In this document: piece after piece, positions 11,556-20,737 of the stretch
How positions within the stretch are numbered: the stretch's first letter is position 1
How the letters are laid out: the number at the start of each line of letters is the position of its first letter
Origin: Hemileia vastatrix
Lineage: Eukaryota > Basidiomycota > Pucciniomycetes > Pucciniales > Zaghouaniaceae
Direction of reading: 5' to 3'
DNA: 64,000 nucleotides
Assembly (NCBI GenBank): GCA_030280995.1
Contig: JASXTE010000007.1
Location: 14,880,501 to 14,944,500 of the forward strand
Position numbers and translations under genes: made by a program
Notes under the pieces: generated by a model
Told to the model about the DNA's origin: nothing
What the model saw: only the letters and a program-made list of their open reading frames with translations
Databases searched by the model: none

Positions 11556-12690
11556 TGTCAGCCAGGCTATTCCAGGAGTCCAGTAAATGATATATAAATT
11601 ATAAAACCTTAAAGAGTGGGTAAGACTTGTATTTAATGAATATAACTTAATATTTTATTGCATAATGAAATTATATAAGAATTTTATTATATACAAATGT
11701 TACATTAAATTTATTGGTTATATATATTTTTATATACAATTAAATTGAGCATAATATAATATATTCTACAAATAATGGCGCATTTTTATGTATTTAATAA
11801 TTATAAATTTATATTTAATTAATTAAAAAACATATATTATAATTACAAGTGTAAATTTGATTTATAATATATTTAAATTAATTACTTAAATTTATATATT
11901 AACTAATACCTCTCATATGATACTAAACAATTATTAAGGACGCTTCTTTTGACCCTTAATTGTGTTAGAAAAAACAAATAAATTAATTTGGACTAAATTG
12001 AGATTAATTGCTTGTTTTGTTGCGTCAAATTATTTTTTGTTTCACTTAAAATGTCCTCTAATCAGAATGTACCATCTGTTGGGAATTACATTTCTCATAG
12101 TTCCTATGTTTCCAATCTTGTTTAGTTATTCACTATTGTCACTTACTGATTTGGGGATTAATGGCGGGGAAATTGGATTCTTAATTGGGCTTTTAATTAT
12201 TTGTTTCATGTTTTTCTCTATATTGTTATGTTTCATTTACTCTTTTGATATGTTTGTTTTATTCCTTTCTAATCATTGTATTTACTGATATAGTAGCGCT
12301 TCAGAGGACCCATTGCCTATAAAAGGGCCTTGGATAATCCCCTGTAGCCTTATCACTTATTATACACTCAACAAATTAAAAACTATTTTACTACGTTTAT
12401 ATTTTTTTATTAGTAATACAATTCTAATTAAAAGTCTATATAAAAAATTAAAGGTTGCCTTAAGTCTGATAGTAACTATATTGTTTGCCACGCAGAACTC
12501 TTACTTAAATAATAATAATATTTATAAAACCAATTTGTTGTCTCTTCTCAGCTCACTCATCGTTGCCTTTTCTCAATAAATTAAATAATTTTATTAAATT
12601 TTATTTCTTTTATTACCCATACTCCTTTCCTCCTTCTCCTCCTCTCATTTCTTCCCTCTTTTCTTATCTCTTCTAGACGATTGACCGACA
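11556..12690 (+). repeat. 5' LTR of Gyp1-d
   Basis: TG...CA ends, 1135 bp. U3 blocks shared with other Gyp1 LTRs: ATGGCGCA near 11775, TTTGACCCTTAATTGTGTT near 11948, GCGCTTCAGAGG near 12296 and TATAAAA at 12318-12324. An open frame of 108 codons in U3 is not conserved in sister LTRs and is not called as a gene. Confidence 0.96.
12318..12324 (+). promoter_or_regulatory. TATA box of Gyp1-d 5' LTR
   Basis: TATAAAA in the context ATTGCCTATAAAAGGGCC, about 22 nt after a conserved CGCTTCAGAGG block. Transcription would start roughly 25-35 nt downstream. Confidence 0.7.
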
Positions 12691-12708
12691 ACTGAGGGCC
12701 TTTCCAAA
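12691..12708 (+). other. Putative primer-binding site of Gyp1-d
   Basis: ACTGAGGGCCTTTCCAAA abuts the 5' LTR. Equivalent sequences follow the LTRs at 40019 (ATTGGGGACCTTTCC) and 40620 (ATTGGGAACCTTTCC). Conservation at this position indicates the minus-strand primer site. No matching tRNA, and no matching 5' transcript end for self-priming, was recognised. Confidence 0.6.
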
Positions 12709-13393
12709 CGACGACGACGATCGAAGCCTGGCGACAAACGACAAAACGCACGGACCACCTAGCAAAACGAAACTTTTGCCGCGACTGTGTTTCGAACTTG
12801 GGTTTGACATCTTAGGTTTATATAATATTAATTTTTATATTATTTTGAAGTGATTTTTCGATCACTATAGTAAGTTCACCTTTGCGCCTCTCACTCATAT
12901 TACTATATTTTTATTGCAATAACAGTGATTGTGGCTTAATTGCTGATTCACTGAGTGTAAGTGTTCAATTTTTAAAAAAATTTTTTTTTCCTAGTTGACC
13001 ATTATAGAGTGTTAAATCCTCTTAGTCCTAGAAGAATTAACATTATTATTAATACAAATTGAATTATTAATTTAATTTTTTTTTTATTATTAATTATTGT
13101 TAATTTTGGTTGACTTAAAAGTACATTGTGCTTAGTCCCAATATATTGCCATATTTAATATTGGTAATTAATTGGTTGAATTAACTTACTTGTTATTCCC
13201 AATTTAAACTTGCAATCCATTTTTTTTAAAAAAAAAATTTATTAATTATTACTTTATATTGAAAGTTATTTTTTCTATAATTTAATTAATTAAAAAAAAA
13301 AATTTTTTTTTATATATTATTTGGAGCAATTATTGACTAACTTTGATTATTTTTTTATAAAGTACAAAGTAAAATATAAATCTTCCCACTAGT
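12709..13393 (+). other. Gyp1-d leader with reiterated GTTGAC...GTCC motif
   Basis: Non-coding, T-rich. CTAGTTGACC near 12993 and TTGGTTGAC near 13108 are each followed by AGTCC; a weaker third copy is near 13171. The same motif recurs in the leaders of Gyp1-f and Gyp1-g. Confidence 0.6.
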
Positions 13394-14075
13394 ATGTCCA
13401 ACAATTTGGCAGAAAAAATGGATAACATGCAAGTGGATGAGATAGAAATTGACTATGATGCTGAAACTGTAAGTTCTTCTAAAGTTGGTCATAAAAAATC
13501 TTATGCTAACACAAAGAATTCACATACTGCAGGATGTGGAAATGACAGGAAATGCAAACAAACCAAACCCCCTTCCCCCAGTACCACAGAAGGAAGTAAA
13601 GCCTCTAGTGCCTCAAGAAGGTCTTCCAAAAGGCTTCAAAATAAAAAAGCTTCCTCTTCCACAACAAATCAGCAACCTATCCAGTCATATAAAAGAGTTG
13701 AAGACAGAAAATATGACGTACAAAGCAAAGGTAGACACATTGTGGGATCAGGTCCAAGAACTCAGGAACCAGATTCAGGCCCAGGCCCCTCCTCAATTGC
13801 CTCCCAATCAGCTTCAATTTCAGGCTCAACCTTCACAGCCACCCAGCTCAACCATCCAAAATCCAAATACTATGGAAGTAGAGCAATGGAAATGGGATTA
13901 TCTAATGAGTCACTACCAACAGAATGTGCAACACCCTCCTCATCATCAGCCTGGCCCATCCAGAACACCCAATTTCCATCCACCTCCTCATCCCTACCAA
14001 CAAAGCAGGAGAAAGAAGGCCCAAGCACAATCCCAAACCCAGTCCCAGGGGAAGTTTCCTCCTCTGCCATGGTAA
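13394..14075 (+). CDS. Gyp1-d spliced small ORF: coiled-coil, Gln/Pro/Trp-rich protein overlapping gag
   Basis: Exons 13394-13468 and 13533-14075 join in phase to give 205 codons plus stop. Exon 1 is the 25-residue gag N-terminus; exon 2 uses the frame one base ahead of gag. Exon 2 contains LPKGFKIKKLPL, a heptad-like coiled coil (QISNLSSHIKELKTEN and onward), a Gln/Pro-rich segment, EQWKWDYL, PGPSR, PHPYQ, a basic RRKK and a terminal PLPW before TAA. The same order is recognisable at 41507-42125, 48557-49213 and, without exon 1, 26078-26551. Function is unknown; it may be an alternative Gag or nucleic-acid-binding product. Splicing is inferred from sequence. Confidence 0.65.
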
Positions 14076-15427
14076 GTAATTTGGTTGATAGTCACTTAGG
14101 TATGTTTTCTAATAAATCTTCTTCTGCAGGTAATATTATTGAACATGGTGAAAGAACAGTTAAACCTGTTAAAAGACAGCTTCCTGTAACTAGTAGCCCT
14201 ATTGATGTAATTAGCAAATTGTCATTTGATGAACCTTTACATTTAACTTCTACATCTTTAATTAATCCTTCTCTTGCAATTAAAAATGATTCTGTTCCCC
14301 CTGCAATCTATACCTTAATTGAAAAAACTTCTGAGGAAATATTGAAAGATACCCTTGATTTTAATATTGTGAAAGACAAACATGTGAGAGATGTGTTAAT
14401 CCATGAAAATGATAGATTAAATAATTTACACTTGCAATGTAAAGTGAGTTCTTCTGTACAAGATACAGCTTATTTAAAAATCAAAGAAACCTTAAATATT
14501 GTTCTTAGTCAACAAAAACAAATAAGAAGTGACCATAGAGCTATCTCAGATAGAAATATCAGTCTACATAAGACATTGAGTGAATTGAAACCCCTTATTG
14601 AGGAAAATTATTCATTCAAAAATGAAATAAAATCTCTACAAAATGAGTTGAAGAAGCTAAAAAATGACTTCCATGCACTAAGTACCAAACACTCAGTTTC
14701 TGAGGACAGAAATGTTCTATCTCTTGCAAAAGTAAATGACCAGATGTCTGAAATTCCAAGAATAAGAAACTATGTGTCTGACCTACAGGAAAAGTTCTCA
14801 ACCTTAACCATCAATAATGAATTAAATGAGATTTCTGCAAATAAGCTGCATAAAAATAAAGGGAAAAAACCTGAACAAAGTTCATCCTTTCTTCCTCATA
14901 TTTCAACCATTAAACAAACTGACAATGAGTCTGTAAAATCTTTTGCTACTAGCAAAAAATCTTGTGATGGTCATGCACCAGCTGTTTCTGTAAATAATGA
15001 AATTTCTGAACACCTGGCTAAACTTCAGGAATTATTAATAATGAATAATTCAAACCAAAAAGTGGACCATCCCAGTAGTCAGAAAAATTGGCCTAAGTTA
15101 GACCAATATCCTACCTTTGATGGTGATTCTTCCTCTGATTGGCAACACTTTATCCAGAGAATTGATAATTTAAAGAGATCTTATAAACTACCTGATGAGG
15201 AGATTGTTTCTAAGCTAATTTCTTTATTTTCCAATGTAGCCTTGATGTGGTATGAATCTGTCCTCTTAGATAACAATCATTATACATGGAATGATTGGAA
15301 ATCCTTGATTGAGAATCAGTTTGGTGGTTCAAAATTCAGGTTAGCTCAGCAAAGACTGTATGAGAATACTAGATATGTATCCTCCTCTGTTGAAAAGCCC
15401 ATTGTTTTTTCTGATGAAATTAACTAA
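13394..15427 (+). CDS. Gyp1-d gag, unspliced reading frame
   Basis: 677 codons. Residues 1-25 are a short acidic N-terminus. Residues 26-225 are Ser/Lys/Pro-rich with no domain seen; this part overlaps a second coding frame. Residues about 320-480 contain long helical stretches. Residues about 565-660 form a Ty3-type capsid-like region (WPKLDQYPTFDG, SSDWQHFI, LMWYESVLL, NQFGG). Homologous copies read straight on into pol, whereas here the frame ends at TAA 15425-15427 because the T run at 15405-15410 has six Ts against five in the Gyp1-g copy. The start ATG gives the same N-terminus as the copy at 48557. By family knowledge Gag forms the cytoplasmic virus-like particle. Confidence 0.85.
   Translation: MSNNLAEKMDNMQVDEIEIDYDAETVSSSKVGHKKSYANTKNSHTAGCGNDRKCKQTKPPSPSTTEGSKASSASRRSSKRLQNKKASSSTTNQQPIQSYKRVEDRKYDVQSKGRHIVGSGPRTQEPDSGPGPSSIASQSASISGSTFTATQLNHPKSKYYGSRAMEMGLSNESLPTECATPSSSSAWPIQNTQFPSTSSSLPTKQEKEGPSTIPNPVPGEVSSSAMVSNLVDSHLGMFSNKSSSAGNIIEHGERTVKPVKRQLPVTSSPIDVISKLSFDEPLHLTSTSLINPSLAIKNDSVPPAIYTLIEKTSEEILKDTLDFNIVKDKHVRDVLIHENDRLNNLHLQCKVSSSVQDTAYLKIKETLNIVLSQQKQIRSDHRAISDRNISLHKTLSELKPLIEENYSFKNEIKSLQNELKKLKNDFHALSTKHSVSEDRNVLSLAKVNDQMSEIPRIRNYVSDLQEKFSTLTINNELNEISANKLHKNKGKKPEQSSSFLPHISTIKQTDNESVKSFATSKKSCDGHAPAVSVNNEISEHLAKLQELLIMNNSNQKVDHPSSQKNWPKLDQYPTFDGDSSSDWQHFIQRIDNLKRSYKLPDEEIVSKLISLFSNVALMWYESVLLDNNHYTWNDWKSLIENQFGGSKFRLAQQRLYENTRYVSSSVEKPIVFSDEIN
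13469..13532 (+). other. Intron in the Gyp1-d gag transcript
   Basis: 64 nt, GTAAGT donor, GCTAAC branch-like site and CTGCAG acceptor. Equivalent introns lie at 41579-41636 (58 nt, GTAAGT...ACAG) and 48632-48694 (63 nt, decayed GTAGGT donor). After the acceptor all three read D-(V/I)-E-M in the second frame. Confidence 0.7.
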
Positions 15428-18400
15428 AATCCTTAGAGCAATTGATCCAAAGATGGATTATGATATTTGGAGAGATAAAATCTTGTATAAATTACCAAAT
15501 TCTCTTAGGGATTTGATTGTTGCTAGAACTGAGCATGTAAGGGAAAATTCTTCTTTCATTAATATCTGTAATGAAGTACTACTCAACCATAGATATGAAC
15601 CAAAGAATTACCTTAGTAAATCTTATAATGATCAGAATAAACCTTCTATAAAGCTCCCAGAAAAATCTGGTAAACCCTCTGCCCCAGTTGCACCTAAAAA
15701 ATATGCAACAAATACTTGTTATAAATGTAACAAACCGTGGCAGAAGGGTCATGTTTGTGACAAGAAAATTCATCTTGTTGAACAAAATGAAGACACTGAT
15801 GAAATTGAACTTGATGTCAATAATTCTTCCAGTGACTGTGAAAGTAATATCTCCTATGACAATGAATCTGTTAAAGATGTTTTAATGTTGGAACATGATG
15901 TCCATTATTTAAATAATGTATCAGAAGATTGTGTATTGAATTTATCTTCAGTAGAAAATGCTGAGATAATTAAAGATATTACTAACAATTCTATTCCTAT
16001 ATCCCCTTTAAAAGCACCTGTTATCATTAATGGTAAAAATGTTGATGTAGTTCTTGATTCTGGTGCTGGAGGAAGTGTAGTATCTGAAAAAGCTTTGGCT
16101 TCAGTGGATAAGGAATATTTGAGTAAATTATTGCCTATAACTTCTGAAAAATGGAGAGGGTATGGTTCTACCTTATTTCCTATTGGCAAATACAAAACCT
16201 CTGTATTCTTCAAATATAATGGTGGTTTTGTCAGAGCTATTTGTGAGTTTGTTGTCATGAAAAATGATAATTTGAGCAATTGGTTTATTATGGGAAATGA
16301 TACTTTAACCATGTTTGGTGTGAAACTGGACCCAGCAAATAATTGCTTTACCTTAGGAATGAATGGGAAAAGAAAATTCAAAATTTCTTCTCCTAAACCT
16401 TCTGGGCATTTGTTGAAATCTTGTAACTCACTGACCCAATGTAAAGGTAGAACAACAACTGAAATGGATGATTTATTACATGAAATAAATACCGCTTCTT
16501 TTGGTGATCATTTGACTAATGAACAAAAGGATTCTATTGTTGCCTCTATTACCTCTTTCCCTATGGCTTTTGCTCATGGTTCTCATGTCTTGGGAATTGT
16601 TCAGGAAGAGATGAAAATTACCTTATCCTGTAATTTGAGTGATATTCCTCCTTCCCTTAAGAAAAAACCATATCCTGCTTCTCCATCAAAAAGAAAAGAT
16701 ATTGAAGATAATATTGAAACATTATTGAAAATTAATATCATTGAGAAAGTGAATGTCACCCCTAAATATTGTGTCATCTCCCCAGTCTTGATTTCATATG
16801 AAAAAGATAAAGCTAGATTATGTGGAGATTACAGAGCTTTAAATACTTATACTGTTGATGATATTTATCCTTTACCCAGAATTAATTCAATACATGCTAC
16901 CTTGCAAGGTGCAAAATTTATTAGTTGTCTGGATGGTAATAAAGGCTATCATCAAGTTCCAGTTGAGAAAAATTCTCAAAATTTTTTGCTTATTGCTACT
17001 CATATGGGAATATATAAGTATGTTAGGATGCCATTTGGCCCTAAAAATTCTCCTTCAGTTTTCCAGAAAGTCATGGATAACACTTTCCATCAAGAAATTA
17101 TTGAAGGTTGGCTCATGGTTTATATTGATGATATTATTGTTTTTTCTAAAACTTTTGATGAACATATGATTCACTTGAGTAGAGTTTTCCAAAAAATGGA
17201 TGAAATCAATAAGACCTTATCTTTAAAAAAGTGTAAATTTGGTTTTCAATCTTTGAAAGTCCTTGGCCATGTTGTGTCAGGCTTACAAATTTGTGTAGAC
17301 CATAATAAAGTTGCTGCCATTCAAAATGTGAAAGCACCAACTTCTGTAAGAGAAATCCAAAGTTTTTTGGGTATGTGTGGCTATTATAGACAATATATTA
17401 AAAATTATCAGGTCATAGCCTTGCCTCTTACAAAACTAACCAGAAAAGATGTTGCTTTTCTCTGGAATGATGACTGTCAGAAAGCTTTTAATACATTGAA
17501 AAATTGCTTAATGACAGCCCCTATATTGGCTCTCCCAGATTTTAACAAGCTATTTGTACTTTATACAGATGCTAGCTTTATTGGTCTGGGTGCTGCCCTT
17601 CACCAAAAGCAAATTATTAATGATAAATCCTCAGAGGTTGTAATTTGTTATATTTCAAGAACCTTAAGAAATAGTGAATTGAAATATGGTGCCACTCAAT
17701 TGGAGTGCTTAGCAGTTGTTTGGGCTCTTGAGAAACTTCATTACTACTTGGATGACCAAAAATTTGAGTTGGTAACTGACTGTAGTGCTGTGAAATCTCT
17801 CTTAAACCTCAAAACACCTAACAGATATATGTTCAGGTGGCAACTTGCTGTTCAGGAATACAGAGGAAGGATGACTATTATCCACAGAGCTGGAAATGTT
17901 CACTCTAATGTTGATATGCTCTCCAGATTGCCTCTGCCAAATAATGACTCCAATCCTGCTTATGTACCTGAGGATGACACTGTCCATATACATGGTATAT
18001 TTATAGTTGATATGGAAGAAGAGTTATTACAGTTAATACTGGATTCATATGATAAAGATTCTGACTTAAATAAATTAGTTACTATTTTGAATGATCCTAA
18101 GAATGCTTCAATTCAAGCATTAATAAAAACTCTTCCTGCAAAATACCAAAATGCTTTAAATAAAGGAAAGTTTTCTATTGAAGATGGTTATATTTATTAT
18201 AGAAGAAAGCTTACCAATGTAATTGTTATTCCTCCTTCAATGAAAGAAACTATCCTCAAACTTTGTCATGATGACATATTAGCTGGTCATTTTGATCTTG
18301 AAAAAACATTGATTAGAATCAAAAACACTGCATGGTGGGCTAATATGTCTGAAGACACAAAATTATATGTTGAATCTTGTGATTCCTGCCAAAAATCTAA

Positions 18401-19562
18401 AAGGTTAACAGGTAAGAGAGCAGGGTTATTACAACATATTGAAGCACCTAGTGCTCCCTGGCAAATCATTAATATGGATTTTGTCACTGGTCTTCCTGTT
18501 GCAGGTAAAGACAGCTTTAACTCTTGTTGGGTAATAGTTGATAGATTCACAAAAATGTGCAAATTTATTCCAACCCACAAAGATGTATCCACCAAAGAAT
18601 TAGCTTTCTTATGGTGGTCTTACATGTTTAATATTATTGGTTTTCCAAAAGCCATTATCTCTGATAGGGATCCAAAATTCACTTCTGAGTTTTGGACCTC
18701 TTTGATGGATATTTGTGGCTGTGAGTTAAAATTGTCTACAGCTCACCATCCTCAGACTGATGGTCTAGCTGAAAGAATGATTCAAACTCTGGAAGATATG
18801 ATTAGAAGGTATTGTGCCTTTGGTTTAGAATATAAAGACAATGACAGATTTACTCATGATTGGGTCACTCTTTTGCCTGGTCTTGAATTTGCATATAATA
18901 GCACTGTTCATTCTGTCACTGAGAAAAAGCCTTTTGAGCTTTGGTTAGGTTATGTCCCAAACACTCCTGCTCAGATTCTCAATAATAAATTACCTAAGTT
19001 GGAACTACACCCTGGTGTAAAATCTTTTATGCAAATGCAACAGCTATGCAGAAAACATGCTCAGAGTTGTATTGATAAAGCATTTGAATATGAAAAGAAA
19101 AGATGTGATAAATCCCATAAAGAATACACATTTAACAAGGGTGATGAAGTGTTGATCTCTACTGTCCATTTCAATTTACAAGGTAACCACAAATTAAAAG
19201 ATCCTTTTGTAGGACCATTTGTTGTTAAAAGAATGGTTGGTGATAATGCAGTAGAAGTTGTATTGTATTCTCCATATGATAGGAAACATCCTGTCTTTCC
19301 CATTTCTTTGCTTAAACCTTATACTTCCAACAGTGACTTATTTCCAAAGAGAAGAGGAAGACCTAAGAAGAACCCTCAGGAAGTCACAGAAACAGCAGAA
19401 ATTGATAAAATTCTCAATGATAGAATTATCACTTCTGAAAGAGGTACTGAATATTTATTGAGATATAAGAACAAATCATCTGAACATGATGCATGGATAC
19501 CTGCCAAAGAAATTTCAAATCTGCCTGCTCTGTTGAAAAAATACAAAAAGAAAAAATCTTAG
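15360..19562 (+). CDS. Gyp1-d pol polyprotein (protease, RT, RNase H, integrase, chromodomain)
   Basis: This frame is open from 15360, but real translation probably enters from gag around 15405, so the first residues are not native. Residue numbers count from 15360. Zinc knuckle CYKCNKPWQKGHVC at about 119-132. Aspartic protease DSG at 233-235. RT at about 460-640 with YIDD at 588-591. RNase H starts with the TDAS Asp at 737, followed by the LECLAVVW Glu and the VTDCSAV Asp. Integrase HHCC finger at about 967-1006; core Asp near 1039, Asp near 1101 and Glu near 1137. Chromodomain about 1347-1400 (EYLLRYKNKS, DAWIPAKEI). No internal stop. In homologous copies gag and pol share one frame, so the overlap here is a one-base insertion. 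Confidence 0.95.
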   Translation: MRILDMYPPLLKSPLFFLMKLTKILRAIDPKMDYDIWRDKILYKLPNSLRDLIVARTEHVRENSSFINICNEVLLNHRYEPKNYLSKSYNDQNKPSIKLPEKSGKPSAPVAPKKYATNTCYKCNKPWQKGHVCDKKIHLVEQNEDTDEIELDVNNSSSDCESNISYDNESVKDVLMLEHDVHYLNNVSEDCVLNLSSVENAEIIKDITNNSIPISPLKAPVIINGKNVDVVLDSGAGGSVVSEKALASVDKEYLSKLLPITSEKWRGYGSTLFPIGKYKTSVFFKYNGGFVRAICEFVVMKNDNLSNWFIMGNDTLTMFGVKLDPANNCFTLGMNGKRKFKISSPKPSGHLLKSCNSLTQCKGRTTTEMDDLLHEINTASFGDHLTNEQKDSIVASITSFPMAFAHGSHVLGIVQEEMKITLSCNLSDIPPSLKKKPYPASPSKRKDIEDNIETLLKINIIEKVNVTPKYCVISPVLISYEKDKARLCGDYRALNTYTVDDIYPLPRINSIHATLQGAKFISCLDGNKGYHQVPVEKNSQNFLLIATHMGIYKYVRMPFGPKNSPSVFQKVMDNTFHQEIIEGWLMVYIDDIIVFSKTFDEHMIHLSRVFQKMDEINKTLSLKKCKFGFQSLKVLGHVVSGLQICVDHNKVAAIQNVKAPTSVREIQSFLGMCGYYRQYIKNYQVIALPLTKLTRKDVAFLWNDDCQKAFNTLKNCLMTAPILALPDFNKLFVLYTDASFIGLGAALHQKQIINDKSSEVVICYISRTLRNSELKYGATQLECLAVVWALEKLHYYLDDQKFELVTDCSAVKSLLNLKTPNRYMFRWQLAVQEYRGRMTIIHRAGNVHSNVDMLSRLPLPNNDSNPAYVPEDDTVHIHGIFIVDMEEELLQLILDSYDKDSDLNKLVTILNDPKNASIQALIKTLPAKYQNALNKGKFSIEDGYIYYRRKLTNVIVIPPSMKETILKLCHDDILAGHFDLEKTLIRIKNTAWWANMSEDTKLYVESCDSCQKSKRLTGKRAGLLQHIEAPSAPWQIINMDFVTGLPVAGKDSFNSCWVIVDRFTKMCKFIPTHKDVSTKELAFLWWSYMFNIIGFPKAIISDRDPKFTSEFWTSLMDICGCELKLSTAHHPQTDGLAERMIQTLEDMIRRYCAFGLEYKDNDRFTHDWVTLLPGLEFAYNSTVHSVTEKKPFELWLGYVPNTPAQILNNKLPKLELHPGVKSFMQMQQLCRKHAQSCIDKAFEYEKKRCDKSHKEYTFNKGDEVLISTVHFNLQGNHKLKDPFVGPFVVKRMVGDNAVEVVLYSPYDRKHPVFPISLLKPYTSNSDLFPKRRGRPKKNPQEVTETAEIDKILNDRIITSERGTEYLLRYKNKSSEHDAWIPAKEISNLPALLKKYKKKKS

Positions 19563-19585
19563 CATTTTTTTTTATTGTTTTTTTT

Positions 19586-19597
19586 AGAGTGAGGGAG
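19586..19597 (+). other. Polypurine tract of Gyp1-d
   Basis: AGAGTGAGGGAG directly abuts the 3' LTR and follows a T-rich UTR. Confidence 0.8.
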
Positions 19598-20732
19598 TGT
19601 CAGCCAGGCTATTCCAGGAGTCCAGTAAATGATATATAAATTATAAAACCTTAAAGAGTGGGTAAGACTTGTATTTAATGAATATAACTTAATATTTTAT
19701 TGCATAATGAAATTATATAAGAATTTTATTATATACAAATGTTACATTAAATTTATTGGTTATATATATTTTTATATACAATTAAATTGAGCATAATATA
19801 ATATATTCTACAAATAATGGCGCATTTTTATGTATTTAATAATTATAAATTTATATTTAATTAATTAAAAAACATATATTATAATTACAAGTGTAAATTT
19901 GATTTATAATATATTTAAATTAATTACTTAAATTTATATATTAACTAATACCTCTCATATGATACTAAACAATTATTAAGGACGCTTCTTTTGACCCTTA
20001 ATTGTGTTAGAAAAAACAAATAAATTAATTTGGACTAAATTGAGATTAATTGCTTGTTTTGTTGCGTCAAATTATTTTTTGTTTCACTTAAAATGTCCTC
20101 TAATCAGAATGTACCATCTGTTGGGAATTATATTTCTCATAGTTCCTATGTTTCCAATCTTGTTTAGTTATTCACTATTGTCACTTACTGATTTGGGGAT
20201 TAATGGCGGGGAAATTGGATTCTTAATTGGGCTTTTAATTATTTGTTTCATGTTTTTCTCTATATTGTTATGTTTCATTTACTCTTTTGATATGTTTGTT
20301 TTATTCCTTTCTAATCATTGTATTTACTGATATAGTAGCGCTTCAGAGGACCCATTGCCTATAAAAGGGCCTTGGATAATCCCCTGTAGCCTTATCACTT
20401 ATTATACACTCAACAAATTAAAAACTATTTTACTACGTTTATATTTTTTTATTAGTAATACAATTCTAATTAAAAGTCTATATAAAAAATTAAAGGTTGC
20501 CTTAAGTCTGATAGTAACTATATTGTTTGCCGCGCAGAACTCTTACTTAAATAATAATAATATTTTTAAAACCAATTTGTTGTCTCTTCTCAGCTCACTC
20601 ATTTTTGCCTTTTCTCAATAAATTAAATAATTTTATTAAATTTTATTTCTTTTATTACCCATACTCCTTTCCTCCTTCTCCTCCTCTCATTTCTTCCCTC
20701 TTTTCTTATCTCTTCTAGACGATTGACCGACA
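19598..20732 (+). repeat. 3' LTR of Gyp1-d
   Basis: 1135 bp, same ends as the 5' LTR and about 99.5% identical by eye. TATAAAA at 20360-20366. Followed by the second GCTTA target duplication. Confidence 0.97.
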
Positions 20733-20737
20733 GCTTA

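Larger units (their letters stand above)
11556..20732 (+). mobile_element. Gyp1-d: full-length young Ty3/gypsy chromodomain retrotransposon
   Basis: It is 9177 bp with two 1135-bp LTRs (11556-12690 and 19598-20732) that begin TGTCAGCC and end GACCGACA. They differ at only about five bases by eye. A perfect 5-bp target duplication GCTTA lies at 11551-11555 and 20733-20737. Order: LTR, primer-binding region, leader, gag, zinc knuckle, protease, RT, RNase H, integrase, chromodomain, polypurine tract, LTR. All catalytic motifs are present and no premature stop is seen except one frameshift in a T run at 15405-15410. It inserted into the Gyp4 LTR. Confidence 0.97.

Noticed and set aside
11962..12579. 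Open frames of 108 and 88 codons in the Gyp1-d LTR (also 20004-20621), hydrophobic and membrane-like
   Set aside because: They lie across U3 and R, the two LTR copies are simply duplicates, and sister LTRs at 4289 and 38810 do not keep the frames.
13469..14075. Taking the unspliced Ser-rich gag frame as the only coding frame here
   Set aside because: The alternative frame has a coiled coil and conserved motifs in four copies plus a consistent intron, so both frames are reported.
14072..14129. A second gag intron of 58 nt
   Set aside because: Donor and acceptor look acceptable in four copies, but removal leaves the wrong phase (TGG followed by a stop), so no intron feature was called.
18287..18595. 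Minus-strand open frames opposite integrase, repeated in several Gyp1 copies
   Set aside because: They are shadows of the conserved sense frame; the repetition follows from integrase conservation.
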